Below, piece after piece: positions 1 through 7,973 of a stretch of 64,000 bases of DNA (the stretch's first letter is position 1; every line of letters starts with the position of its first letter). The notes beneath the pieces are model-generated. The model saw only the letters and a list, made by a program, of their open reading frames with translations. It made no database searches and had not been told where the DNA came from. A program made the translations under genes and the position numbers. Location: assembly GCF_000817815.1 (NCBI RefSeq), contig NZ_JPRD01000073.1, forward strand, positions 38,828 through 102,827. Reading direction: 5' to 3'. Origin of the DNA: Vibrio owensii CAIM 1854 = LMG 25443 (GTDB lineage: Bacteria; Pseudomonadota; Gammaproteobacteria; Enterobacterales; Vibrionaceae).

Positions 1-861
1 CCTCAGTTTAACTACGTTCGCCAAATTGCTGCTAGCCAAACCGCGAGCAGTCAAGGTCTTGCGATTGTGGGTATCATGGCGGCGTTGACCGACATTGACG
101 AGGTGCTTTCACTGGAACTAACGGGTGTACCTGCTAGTGCAGAGGTGACAAGCGGTGTTTCTCCATCAGGCATTAGCTTCGATGGCACCACTTGGACAGT
201 ACCAAGCGATGAAATTGATACGCTAGAAATTGTGGCGACAGACACCAACAGTGGTATTGGTATCGGTTCTTACGATATTTCGGTTACTGCGATATCAACA
301 GAATCTAATGGTGATGAAGCGCAGTCTTCGCCTGTCCAAATTAGTTTGGATGTGAGCGGCGATAACGACGATATTGATCAGTCAAGCGCAACAGACGACA
401 GCTACCTAGTTGGTGGAGACACAGGTATTAACTTAATTGGTGGGGAAGGTGACGACCTTATCGTAGGTGGCGATGGTGATGATGTGCTGATCGGTGGTCT
501 AGGTTCAGATATTCTAACCGGTGGTGACGGCAGCGATACCTTCAAGTGGACGGTGGATTCCGTTGACGAAGGAGCAGTGGATACCATTACTGACTTTACA
601 GTGAACGAAGACAGTATCGATTTGCGCGAGGTCATCTCTGATCTTAACAATCCGATGATTGATATGGATGATCTGCTTGGCCACATTTCGGCAGACTACG
701 ATGCGGCTACCGAGGCGGTATCGTTAAACATCACGACCGACACCAATGTGCATCAAACCATCGTGGTTGAACACTTAGGTGATGCGCTGGACTTTAACGG
801 TCTGAGCTCGAACGAGATCGTTGAGTCATTGCTAAACAATAATGTGCTTGCCAATGGTTAA
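1..861 (+). CDS. C-terminal end of a type I-secreted RTX protein (5' end outside window)
   Basis: The frame is open from the first base, so only the C-terminal 286 residues are present. They contain glycine/aspartate-rich RTX nonapeptide repeats of the form GGxGxDxxx (about bases 411-540; GGEGDD, GGDGDD, GGLGSD, GGDGSD), which bind calcium after export. A C-terminal region with DTFKW, DTITDF and a final hydrophobic segment follows. This arrangement matches the type I secretion target domain of the VCA0849 subclass, so the protein probably leaves the cell through an ABC/TolC exporter. The preceding part looks like the end of an Ig/cadherin-like adhesin repeat. Such proteins are usually very large adhesins, but the size here cannot be judged. 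A strong terminator follows the stop codon. Confidence 0.85.
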   Translation, partial: PQFNYVRQIAASQTASSQGLAIVGIMAALTDIDEVLSLELTGVPASAEVTSGVSPSGISFDGTTWTVPSDEIDTLEIVATDTNSGIGIGSYDISVTAISTESNGDEAQSSPVQISLDVSGDNDDIDQSSATDDSYLVGGDTGINLIGGEGDDLIVGGDGDDVLIGGLGSDILTGGDGSDTFKWTVDSVDEGAVDTITDFTVNEDSIDLREVISDLNNPMIDMDDLLGHISADYDAATEAVSLNITTDTNVHQTIVVEHLGDALDFNGLSSNEIVESLLNNNVLANG

Positions 862-875
862 CGCAGCCTAAAAGC

Positions 876-912
876 AAAAGCGCGATAGCTCATAGAGTTA
901 TCGCGCTTTTTT
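876..912 (+). terminator. Rho-independent terminator of the RTX gene
   Basis: A 16-bp stem (876-891 with 895-910, one G-T wobble) with a 3-base loop is followed by a T run. It lies 15 bases after the stop codon of the RTX gene. Confidence 0.9.
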
Positions 913-979
913 GTGTCTGGTATAATTTTTTTTGTCTGATTATAAAAAGCAGTGTGCTGATTGATATTTGAAGCGATGT

Positions 980-1279
980 TTAAACGTGAATGTCGAGTAG
1001 GCTGCCGATCACTTCATTGTTCTTATCAACAACTGATGCACCGATTCGGTTATAGCTTGCAGCTTGAGTTAAGTTAACGAGCGGTTCGATTGGGTTTGAA
1101 GGCAATTCAGAGGAGACTTTATTAAAATTAAGCTCGTTGTCTTTGACGAGGTCAACTTTGTTAAACGCTAAATCGTTTTCTTTCACAAAGTCTTGTTGAA
1201 TTTCATGCGCAGCACCTTCAGCCATCTTCTGCGACAGCTGAATCATATTATATCCGGACTGTATTCCTGACACTGGCAT
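980..1279 (-). CDS. Small protein resembling the ends of flagellar rod/hook proteins
   Basis: This 99-residue protein begins MPVSGIQSGYN and ends with NEVIGSLLDIHV. The C-terminus resembles the conserved tail of flagellar axial proteins (FlgB/C/E/F/G, typically ending 'LLDIRV/LLDIKV'). The N-terminal SGIQSGYNMIQLSQ segment resembles their N-terminal helix. Between them is only a short charged linker with two near repeats, DLAFNKVDLV and ELNFNKVSSE. The protein is far shorter than a true rod protein and no flagellar genes are nearby. It may be a stand-alone axial-protein-like polypeptide, but its function is unknown. The ATG at 1279 has an AGGTG about 12 bases upstream. Confidence 0.6.
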   Translation of the reverse strand: MPVSGIQSGYNMIQLSQKMAEGAAHEIQQDFVKENDLAFNKVDLVKDNELNFNKVSSELPSNPIEPLVNLTQAASYNRIGASVVDKNNEVIGSLLDIHV

Positions 1280-1360
1280 GTTAACTCTATCACCTGTTAT
1301 GCTTTTGTTAGCATAGGAAGTGTTGCAATTTCGTGCAAGTTCTTTATTCGAACGGTTTGA

Positions 1361-1523
1361 TTATGCAAACAGTTTTGAAAGCATATCGCGCTCTTCGTTA
1401 GAAAGAAGCAGGCTTTCCTTTTTTGTTAAGCGATTGACTAATGTCACGATGAAGCGACTTTAATTGGCTCGCTGTCAGCTCGTTAATCTTTTGTCTCAGT
1501 TCATTAAACTGTTGAGTGGTCAT
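1361..1523 (-). pseudogene. Small ORF interrupted by a 1-nt frameshift in an A6 run
   Basis: Reading leftward, ATG at 1523 follows a good ribosome-binding site (GAGGAG, 6 bases away). It encodes MTTQQFNELRQKINELTASQ and continues to about residue 36. It then meets six A residues (T6 on the + strand, 1419-1424) and stops at 1398 after 41 residues. Removing one A restores a frame that reads through LLSNEERDMLSKLFA to a stop at 1361, giving a coherent helical protein of about 53 residues. This could be a real 1-nt insertion, a sequencing error, or transcriptional slippage on the A run. The product is a small helical protein of unknown role. Confidence 0.5.
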
Positions 1524-1766
1524 TTCGATCTCCTCACATTTCTTGGGCTTCTCCTTCATCCACCCACCTCAGCGACCTCCATGGTCACAATTAAAGAATG
1601 TTCTAATATTCTTAGGTTAGTTTTTGAATGGTGTTTTTTTGTCCGAGTAATGTCAGTAAGCTCCAAGTAACTTGTAAGACTTTTCCTATGAATCAAGGCG
1701 GTAATCATAAAGGGGGAGAATCATAGTCTACCCCTTTAATATGCCTCGTTGGTTCAAGAGGCTTGT

Positions 1767-3920
1767 TTAGTTCACACGAACGGCAAACTTAGAGGCAAGA
1801 GAGTGTAGCTCAGGCAACATGCGGTAGATGAGGTGCAATTGCTGAAGTACCATTCGAGCAGAATGATCATCTTCATCACACCATTGATTCAGGCGTTGTT
1901 CCAAATTGGTATCGTCGATCGACGACAAATCACACTCTTCGCTGTTGTGATGCAATTGTTGATGTAATACATCCAAATGCTGGTGAATACATCGATGAGC
2001 ATCAAGAACAAGTTGGTGGATGGATTCATCGTCAATCCGAGTACGATGCGCGCCTAATGCTGAGATATAACTCAACATTGCATGATTCAACGTTAAGAAA
2101 CGGAAACATTCATCCACTGCCGTTCGATATTTCCCCGGCTCCGCTAGCATGGTGCTGATCGCGGAAGACAGGTTGGCATCAGTGTTGTGTGCCTGACGAC
2201 GAGCGATTCGATAGCTTAGGTTATCTTTCTTACCTATTCGATACTGGCCGATGATCTGACTCAGGTATTGCTTATTGGCATCTATCGCGTCGGACATCAC
2301 TTTATGCAGGCGCTTCGACTGCCAGTCCGGCAGAATGACTAGAACGGCACCAACCGCCAATACACAGCCAATCAAGGTATCAGCAAGTCGAGGCAGCACC
2401 ACGGCGTAGCCTTCGCCTAATTGGTTGAACAAGAACAACACGAGTAGGGTAATAAAGCCGGTCGCATAACCGTAATTGTTGATGCGAAACGCAAAGAACA
2501 TCACCCCAGAGATGACAATGAAGACTAACTGGCTCTCTTGAGAAAGGAAGAAGGTCAGCAGGGGCACTCCAATCAACAAACCTGCGAGTGTCCCGATAAC
2601 GCGGGCGGTAAGTTTTTGTCGTGTTGCGCTGTAGTTAGGTTGGCAAACAAATAGCGTAGTAAGCAGAATCCAGTAACCACGGTCAATGTCGAACGCTTGG
2701 ATAATTCCGTAACCGGCTGTCAGTGCAATCGACATGCGCAGTGCGTGGCGGAACAGCATCGAGTCTTTATGTAAATTCGCTGAGATGCGTTGCCACATGG
2801 CTTTAAGCGTATGTGGATTCGTATCATCCAGCACATCTTCTTCGAGCCGCTCTGCGTCTGGGTTATTAATATTGCTGAGTTGTTTTTCTACCGTCGCTAG
2901 GTTATTGAACAGGTAAGTAAGCTGAGCCAATAAGCGTTTCCAATGACTTTGCTCTTGTTCTTCCAAGTAGCCCAGCGAGTTTTGTAGCTCTGCCAATGCA
3001 AGAATCGATTGGTCTGTGTGAGTGTACTCGTTACCTAATCGAATCGCATGAGCAATATCGCGACAAGCTTGCGCTTGAGATTCCAGTAAGTACTTAAAGC
3101 GGAACAGAACGTCTGAGCGCTCAAACTCGGTCGCCAAATCTTGGTAGCGATAGTGGCTTGAACTCACACGCTCGTGAATGTCTTGCGCAATAAAGTAAAT
3201 ATTAAGGAAACGGTCGCTTGGACCATCGATATGACCGCGCTTAGAACGGCTTAACAGCGTTGCTTTACAAGCATTCAGTGCATTAACGGTTGCAGCATTT
3301 AGCTTTGCCGCCTCGATGCGCATAGGCTGCGGAGTTAAGTTTGTAACAGGGTGGAACAGCTTCGCTTTGGCATCAAGGTAGTTGGCGATTTGTAAGAACA
3401 CCGTTGCTAAGCTTTGTTGAACAGGTTGAAGTGGCCAGAACATCTGCCAAATCATCGACATAAAGTAGTACCACGCTGCACCAGTCAACAGCAGCAATGG
3501 TTGGAACCAAATGTTAGTGCTTTCATGAGCGCCAAGCATGGTGTAGATGGCAATCAATAAAGAGCCAAACGCGATGCTGGCGTATTTAGGCCCAATAGCG
3601 CCAAGCATAATAAAGCCGAACGTTGAGACAAACAGGCCAATGGCAAAAGCCCACGGCGTATCAAATAAAATCTCAATTGAGAAAGCGGCGACGGCGAAAC
3701 AGATAAAGGTAAGGATGAGCGCTTTTATCCTGCCCGTAAAACTGTCGTCGCTCTCAGCCAAAGCGGCAGCAATCACACCCAAGATAAGAGGAGTAATCAA
3801 GGTATGTTGCTTAAAATACCAAGCAGGAATCACCACGCCTAAAAGGGTGATAAGAATTAGAATGCTGTAGTTAATGGTTTTGTTTGCCCAATATAGGCGA
3901 AGTTTTAAAGCAGCTTGCAC
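1767..3920 (-). CDS. yccS: YccS-type FUSC-family inner membrane protein
   Basis: This 717-residue membrane protein has the two-fold organisation of the YccS/YhfK family: an N-terminal membrane block (about residues 15-150), a long cytosolic helical region, a second membrane block (about 400-520) and a C-terminal helical domain. The length equals that of E. coli YccS. The second block carries the FUSC-type stretch GYWILLTTLFVCQPNYSATR. FUSC proteins resemble the inner-membrane parts of aromatic-acid efflux systems (AaeB), but the YccS substrate is not established. It is a single gene divergent from helD, with a 292-base gap. Confidence 0.85.
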   Translation of the reverse strand: MQAALKLRLYWANKTINYSILILITLLGVVIPAWYFKQHTLITPLILGVIAAALAESDDSFTGRIKALILTFICFAVAAFSIEILFDTPWAFAIGLFVSTFGFIMLGAIGPKYASIAFGSLLIAIYTMLGAHESTNIWFQPLLLLTGAAWYYFMSMIWQMFWPLQPVQQSLATVFLQIANYLDAKAKLFHPVTNLTPQPMRIEAAKLNAATVNALNACKATLLSRSKRGHIDGPSDRFLNIYFIAQDIHERVSSSHYRYQDLATEFERSDVLFRFKYLLESQAQACRDIAHAIRLGNEYTHTDQSILALAELQNSLGYLEEQEQSHWKRLLAQLTYLFNNLATVEKQLSNINNPDAERLEEDVLDDTNPHTLKAMWQRISANLHKDSMLFRHALRMSIALTAGYGIIQAFDIDRGYWILLTTLFVCQPNYSATRQKLTARVIGTLAGLLIGVPLLTFFLSQESQLVFIVISGVMFFAFRINNYGYATGFITLLVLFLFNQLGEGYAVVLPRLADTLIGCVLAVGAVLVILPDWQSKRLHKVMSDAIDANKQYLSQIIGQYRIGKKDNLSYRIARRQAHNTDANLSSAISTMLAEPGKYRTAVDECFRFLTLNHAMLSYISALGAHRTRIDDESIHQLVLDAHRCIHQHLDVLHQQLHHNSEECDLSSIDDTNLEQRLNQWCDEDDHSARMVLQQLHLIYRMLPELHSLASKFAVRVN

Positions 3921-4212
3921 GATGCGCCTTTCGTTGCCGGTGGAAAACAGGAGAATTTTAACAAACTCACTATAGCGTGTTTATGACCTAATTTAATAAA
4001 AAACGTCACTTGCTCAGGAAATCAACAGAATTGTCATTGACTTAACTTGTTGAGAGAGAATCATGAACGAACCGCTGTTCACAAATTCAACAGTAATGTG
4101 AATTTTAATTAAGAATACCGACAGAAGGCGATTTGTGCTTCATCCATCGCTACAATTTAACTGACTAAAATGATATAAAACGAGAACTTCTCTATCAAAA
4201 GGCGCACCTTTC

Positions 4213-6282
4213 ATGCAGCTTACTGCCACCAATAAAGCACAGTTTTTTATTCAAAATGAGTATTACCAAGTCGAAATAAAAGAAAACAGTGTTTTATTAA
4301 GTTCAGTCGGCAGTGAAGAGCACATTCCATTTACGATCTGGAATGGCAAAGTTGGCGTTAAACGCGGTTTGCTCTGGAGCTCTCTGCAGTTTTTCGCTCA
4401 TGAACAAGATGGCAAGCAACAAAGCTGGTTAGTGCAAGGTTTGCCTTGGCCACAATGTCGTAAATTTGCGGTTGAAGCGGTTCGTCAATATCAAGACTGG
4501 CACAATACTCAGTGCCGAAAGCTTGCTGAATACCTCCCTAAGTGGGAAGACGAGTTGTATCAACTCAAGCATCTTCCAGCTTATCTCTCGCACTCGAGAG
4601 TGCAAAATTGGGTCGACCAACTTAACGGTGAACTTGTTGAAATCAAAACCAGCTTGGTAGAAGCGAAAATGCGTATGCCTAAGCGAATGGCAGAGATTGA
4701 GCCATGGTTGTCTGAGACCTCTCAGACCTTGAGTGAACGTAACCATGAGTGGCTCGAGAATGAACGTCCGAACTGGGAAGTTCTGTTTAGCCGTATTGAG
4801 TCTTCACCGCTTAACCTTTCTCAGCAGCATGCAGTGCTGCTCAATGATGATCATAACCTTGTTCTTGCAGGAGCGGGTTCCGGTAAAACCAGTGTGCTGA
4901 CCGCTCGTGTGGCGTATTTACTTCAGAGCCACCAAGCGCAGGCAGAAGAGTTATTGATGTTGGCATTTGGTCGTGATGCCGCAAAAGAAATGAAAGAGCG
5001 ATTGGTCGATAAAGTGGGGCTTGCGGCAGAAAACGTGCGAGTGAATACTTTCCACCAACTTGGCTTACGTATCCTTAATCAAGTTGAGCCTCAACCTGTT
5101 GAAATTAGCCCGCTTGCTTTGGACGACAACCAACGTTCTGCATGGTGCATTGATTGGCTCAAGAAGCATTGGATGACGCCAACCAACTTTAAGCGTTGGC
5201 AAAAGCATTTAGATAAATGGCCAATTGCCTACTTGAAAGGCGATGATGAGCTTGGTAGCCACTCAGAAAACCCGAAACTGATTGCTTGGCTCGATAACCA
5301 ACTTTCGCAGTTGGCTGCCGTTGGCTTAACTAAGAAACAAGTTCAAGAAAAGCTTGTGAATCACCAAGATTACACGCGTTTGAACAGTGAGTTAGCACTT
5401 TGTTGGCCATGTTTTAGTGCGTGGCAAAAGATGCTTAAAGAAACCAATCAGGTTGATTTTCCAACCATGATCAGCCGTGCGACAGATTACGTGACGAAAG
5501 GTAAATTCATTTCACCTTGGCGTTTCATCATGGTCGACGAATACCAAGACATCTCACCAGACCGCTTAGCGTTGATTGAAGCGTTATGTGCATCAACCGA
5601 GAAGCAAACTGGCGCGACTCTGTTTGCTGTAGGTGATGACTGGCAGGCGATTTATCAGTTCGCAGGTGCAGATGTGGATTTGACGACTGGTTTCCAAGAA
5701 CGTTTTACACATTCAACTGTGCATCACTTAGACACGACGTATCGCTTCAACAACCAAATTGGTGATGTGGCGAATACCTTTGTCCAAGAGAACCCATCTC
5801 AGTTGCCGAAGACGCTTAACAGCCACAAGCAGCGTAAACAGAAGAGTGTGCATACTGCACCAAGCAACCAAGTTGAGAAGATCCTTGACCAACTGAACCA
5901 ACAAGCGAAGAAAACTAAGTCGGTGCTGCTGTTAGGGCGAAACCATTATCACAAACCCGATCTATATGACGATTGGTTGAAGCGTTTCCCGAACCTTGAG
6001 ATTCGCTTTATGACGTGTCATGCAAGTAAGGGCAGAGAAGCGGACTTTGTGATTATTCTGTCGGTGGATGAAGGTCAATTCCCAGCGAAGAAGAAGCAAG
6101 CACATATCGATGGGGCATTGAGTGAGTCGAAAGACAAATACCCTTATGCAGAAGAGCGTCGTTTGTTCTATGTTGCGTTGACTCGTGCGAAAGAGAAGGT
6201 TTGGATCACCCACACAGGTGCAGGTTCTGCTTTTGTACAAGAACTGGTGAATGGCGACTATCCGATTGTTACTTCAAGGTAA
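4213..6282 (+). CDS. helD: DNA helicase IV
   Basis: This 689-residue UvrD/Rep-family (SF1A) helicase closely matches E. coli HelD in length (684). Residues 1-190 form the HelD-specific N-terminal region. The Walker A motif is AGAGSGKT with lysine at about residue 225. Walker B is MVDEYQDIS, motif III is GDDWQAIYQFAGA, and the C-terminal motifs TCHASKGREAD and YVALTRAK are present. It unwinds DNA 3' to 5' using ATP and probably acts in recombination or repair. The neighbouring gene is mgsA, arranged convergently across a shared terminator. Confidence 0.93.
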   Translation: MQLTATNKAQFFIQNEYYQVEIKENSVLLSSVGSEEHIPFTIWNGKVGVKRGLLWSSLQFFAHEQDGKQQSWLVQGLPWPQCRKFAVEAVRQYQDWHNTQCRKLAEYLPKWEDELYQLKHLPAYLSHSRVQNWVDQLNGELVEIKTSLVEAKMRMPKRMAEIEPWLSETSQTLSERNHEWLENERPNWEVLFSRIESSPLNLSQQHAVLLNDDHNLVLAGAGSGKTSVLTARVAYLLQSHQAQAEELLMLAFGRDAAKEMKERLVDKVGLAAENVRVNTFHQLGLRILNQVEPQPVEISPLALDDNQRSAWCIDWLKKHWMTPTNFKRWQKHLDKWPIAYLKGDDELGSHSENPKLIAWLDNQLSQLAAVGLTKKQVQEKLVNHQDYTRLNSELALCWPCFSAWQKMLKETNQVDFPTMISRATDYVTKGKFISPWRFIMVDEYQDISPDRLALIEALCASTEKQTGATLFAVGDDWQAIYQFAGADVDLTTGFQERFTHSTVHHLDTTYRFNNQIGDVANTFVQENPSQLPKTLNSHKQRKQKSVHTAPSNQVEKILDQLNQQAKKTKSVLLLGRNHYHKPDLYDDWLKRFPNLEIRFMTCHASKGREADFVIILSVDEGQFPAKKKQAHIDGALSESKDKYPYAEERRLFYVALTRAKEKVWITHTGAGSAFVQELVNGDYPIVTSR

Positions 6283-6304
6283 TACCTTCCCATTACTCGG
6301 GTAA

Positions 6305-6339
6305 AACAAAGGCGATACTGAGTATCGCCTTTGTTGTAT
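6305..6339. terminator. Bidirectional terminator between helD and mgsA
   Basis: A perfect 14-bp inverted repeat (6305-6318 with 6322-6335, loop TGA) lies between the convergent stop codons. T-rich sequence follows on the + strand, and the stem's A-rich 5' flank gives a T run on the - strand. Confidence 0.9.
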
Positions 6340-6361
6340 TTGGAAGCGCCGTTAATCGGAG

Positions 6362-6817
6362 TTACGTACGCTCAGCAAGATATGCTTCGTAGTCTGGTAC
6401 TTCAATATCCACTTCTTGATCGATCAGCGGAGAGTTGAACAGGAATTTAGCGGTCGCACGGTTCGTTGCCACAGGAATATTCCATACGCTTGCAATACGT
6501 AGTAGGGCTTTTACATCAGGGTCATGAGGAACGGCATTCAGTGGATCCCAGAAGAACACAAGCACGTCAATGTTGCCTTCAGAAATCAAAGCGCCAAGTT
6601 GTTGGTCGCCACCCATTGGGCCACTGATCATGCTCTTGATTGCAAGGCCAGTTTCTTTGCTCAGCATGTGACCCGTTGTGCCGGTCGCGTATAAGAAGTG
6701 GCTTTGCAGCTTCTCTTTGTTCTCTTTTACCCAACGAAGCAATTCAGGTTTGCAGTTGTCGTGGGCAACCAATGCCACATGTTTGTGCGCTGGCATGGTA
6801 CGAGTTGTTTTTTGCAT
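6362..6817 (-). CDS. mgsA: Methylglyoxal synthase
   Basis: This 151-residue enzyme converts dihydroxyacetone phosphate to methylglyoxal and phosphate, a bypass of lower glycolysis. The start chosen is the ATG at 6817 (MQKTTRTMPAHKHVALV), because an upstream in-frame codon is only TTG and this start aligns with the E. coli N-terminus. Family motifs are clear: ALVAHD, GTTGHM, SGPMGGDQQ, and FFWDPL...PHDPDVKALLR. Length and sequence are normal for the family. Confidence 0.95.
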   Translation of the reverse strand: MQKTTRTMPAHKHVALVAHDNCKPELLRWVKENKEKLQSHFLYATGTTGHMLSKETGLAIKSMISGPMGGDQQLGALISEGNIDVLVFFWDPLNAVPHDPDVKALLRIASVWNIPVATNRATAKFLFNSPLIDQEVDIEVPDYEAYLAERT

Positions 6818-6880
6818 CAAGTTATTTCCGTTTTTATGATTTTAAATTCGCTGCATCCAATAAAACACGTTTTTTGCCCA

Positions 6881-7885
6881 TCAATCAACAGCCTTAACGC
6901 TGAATGTAGGCCTATATTCTGACGGAGATAACGAATCTTCAATTGTGTCGTCATGAAGCGTCTTTGGCGTCAGCGCTTTGATGGTCGGAGACGCGTGTTT
7001 TTCATACGGTTGATGACGCAAGTAGTGGACTGCCTGCATGACAGAAAGGCGACCTTGTTCGACCATTTTGTCTGTTGGTGCGAATAAAACTTTGTGGCGC
7101 AACAAGCCACGATAAACACCATGACTTAAGTACACAGAAACCAAACCAATCTCCTCGGTCTTTTCTGCACTGCGCAACTCGCTGATGGCAGCCTCAATCG
7201 CTACTGCGCTGCCAACAATATAATCAATGTTGCCCATATCAATGACACGTTGCACAAGGTTACGCTGAAGCTCTTTGTCGTTATCTGCCCAATACGAATC
7301 GACGATACGGATGTCGCTGTCTTTAATGGCTTCATAAAAACCAGTTGTGACAGGCTTTGTTCCACCACGGGTTCTTGGGCCAAGCAATAAAGCGATATTG
7401 GTTTTTCCTGATCCTTTCGGGTGCTTCTCTGCAAGGTATTTACCCGCTTCATAGCCCATCCAGTACCAGTCAACACCGACAACGCCTTTGAGTAACTTTG
7501 ATTGTTCTTCGTCGAGGTCAAGTTGATTGACGGTGGCAAAAACAGGCGTCTTACCGACCCAACTTTGGAGATTGTGTTCGTAGGCTTGCGGATCAACGGT
7601 GCCAAGAATGATTGCATCTGCGCCCCATTGGGTACACAGGGCGAGTTGTTGTTCCTGACGCGTTTTGTTCGGGTAGCCGCCCGCTTCGAGAACACGAAGG
7701 TCAACACCGAGTTTTTCCGCTTCGGAAACCATTCCATAGTTTACTGACAACCAGTATGAATCCTTTAAATGAGGGTATATGGCACAGATTTTTTCAGCCG
7801 CAAAAGTAGGCACTGAAGCGAAAAGTGACAATGCGAGTGTAGAATGCTTGAAAATTGTGCGAAATGAACGCTGATTTATAACCAT
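6881..7885 (-). CDS. torT: TorT, periplasmic TMAO-binding sensor protein
   Basis: This 334-residue periplasmic binding protein has a signal peptide (hydrophobic core about residues 14-28, likely cleavage after TFAA). It has the type I periplasmic-binding fold seen in the TorT family, with segments CAIYPHLKDSYWLSVNYGM and GVVGVDWYWMGYEAGKYLA. In E. coli TorT binds trimethylamine N-oxide and presents it to the sensor kinase TorS. The gene is transcribed away from torS, with start codons 88 bases apart, which supports the assignment. The torCAD reductase genes and torR are not in the window. Confidence 0.88.
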   Translation of the reverse strand: MVINQRSFRTIFKHSTLALSLFASVPTFAAEKICAIYPHLKDSYWLSVNYGMVSEAEKLGVDLRVLEAGGYPNKTRQEQQLALCTQWGADAIILGTVDPQAYEHNLQSWVGKTPVFATVNQLDLDEEQSKLLKGVVGVDWYWMGYEAGKYLAEKHPKGSGKTNIALLLGPRTRGGTKPVTTGFYEAIKDSDIRIVDSYWADNDKELQRNLVQRVIDMGNIDYIVGSAVAIEAAISELRSAEKTEEIGLVSVYLSHGVYRGLLRHKVLFAPTDKMVEQGRLSVMQAVHYLRHQPYEKHASPTIKALTPKTLHDDTIEDSLSPSEYRPTFSVKAVD

Positions 7886-7973
7886 GAAATGAAGTTCGTT
7901 GGCATAGATTAAGTAAACACTGCAAAATATAACGTAATATGTCGCCGAACACGAACATTAAGGTCAGGAAAAT

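Noticed and set aside
1464..1670. 68-codon + strand frame
   Set aside because: It runs antisense to the better-supported frameshifted small gene with its good ribosome-binding site.
7201..7737. 178-codon frame inside torT on the same strand in another frame
   Set aside because: A shadow of torT; torT has a signal peptide and full family match.
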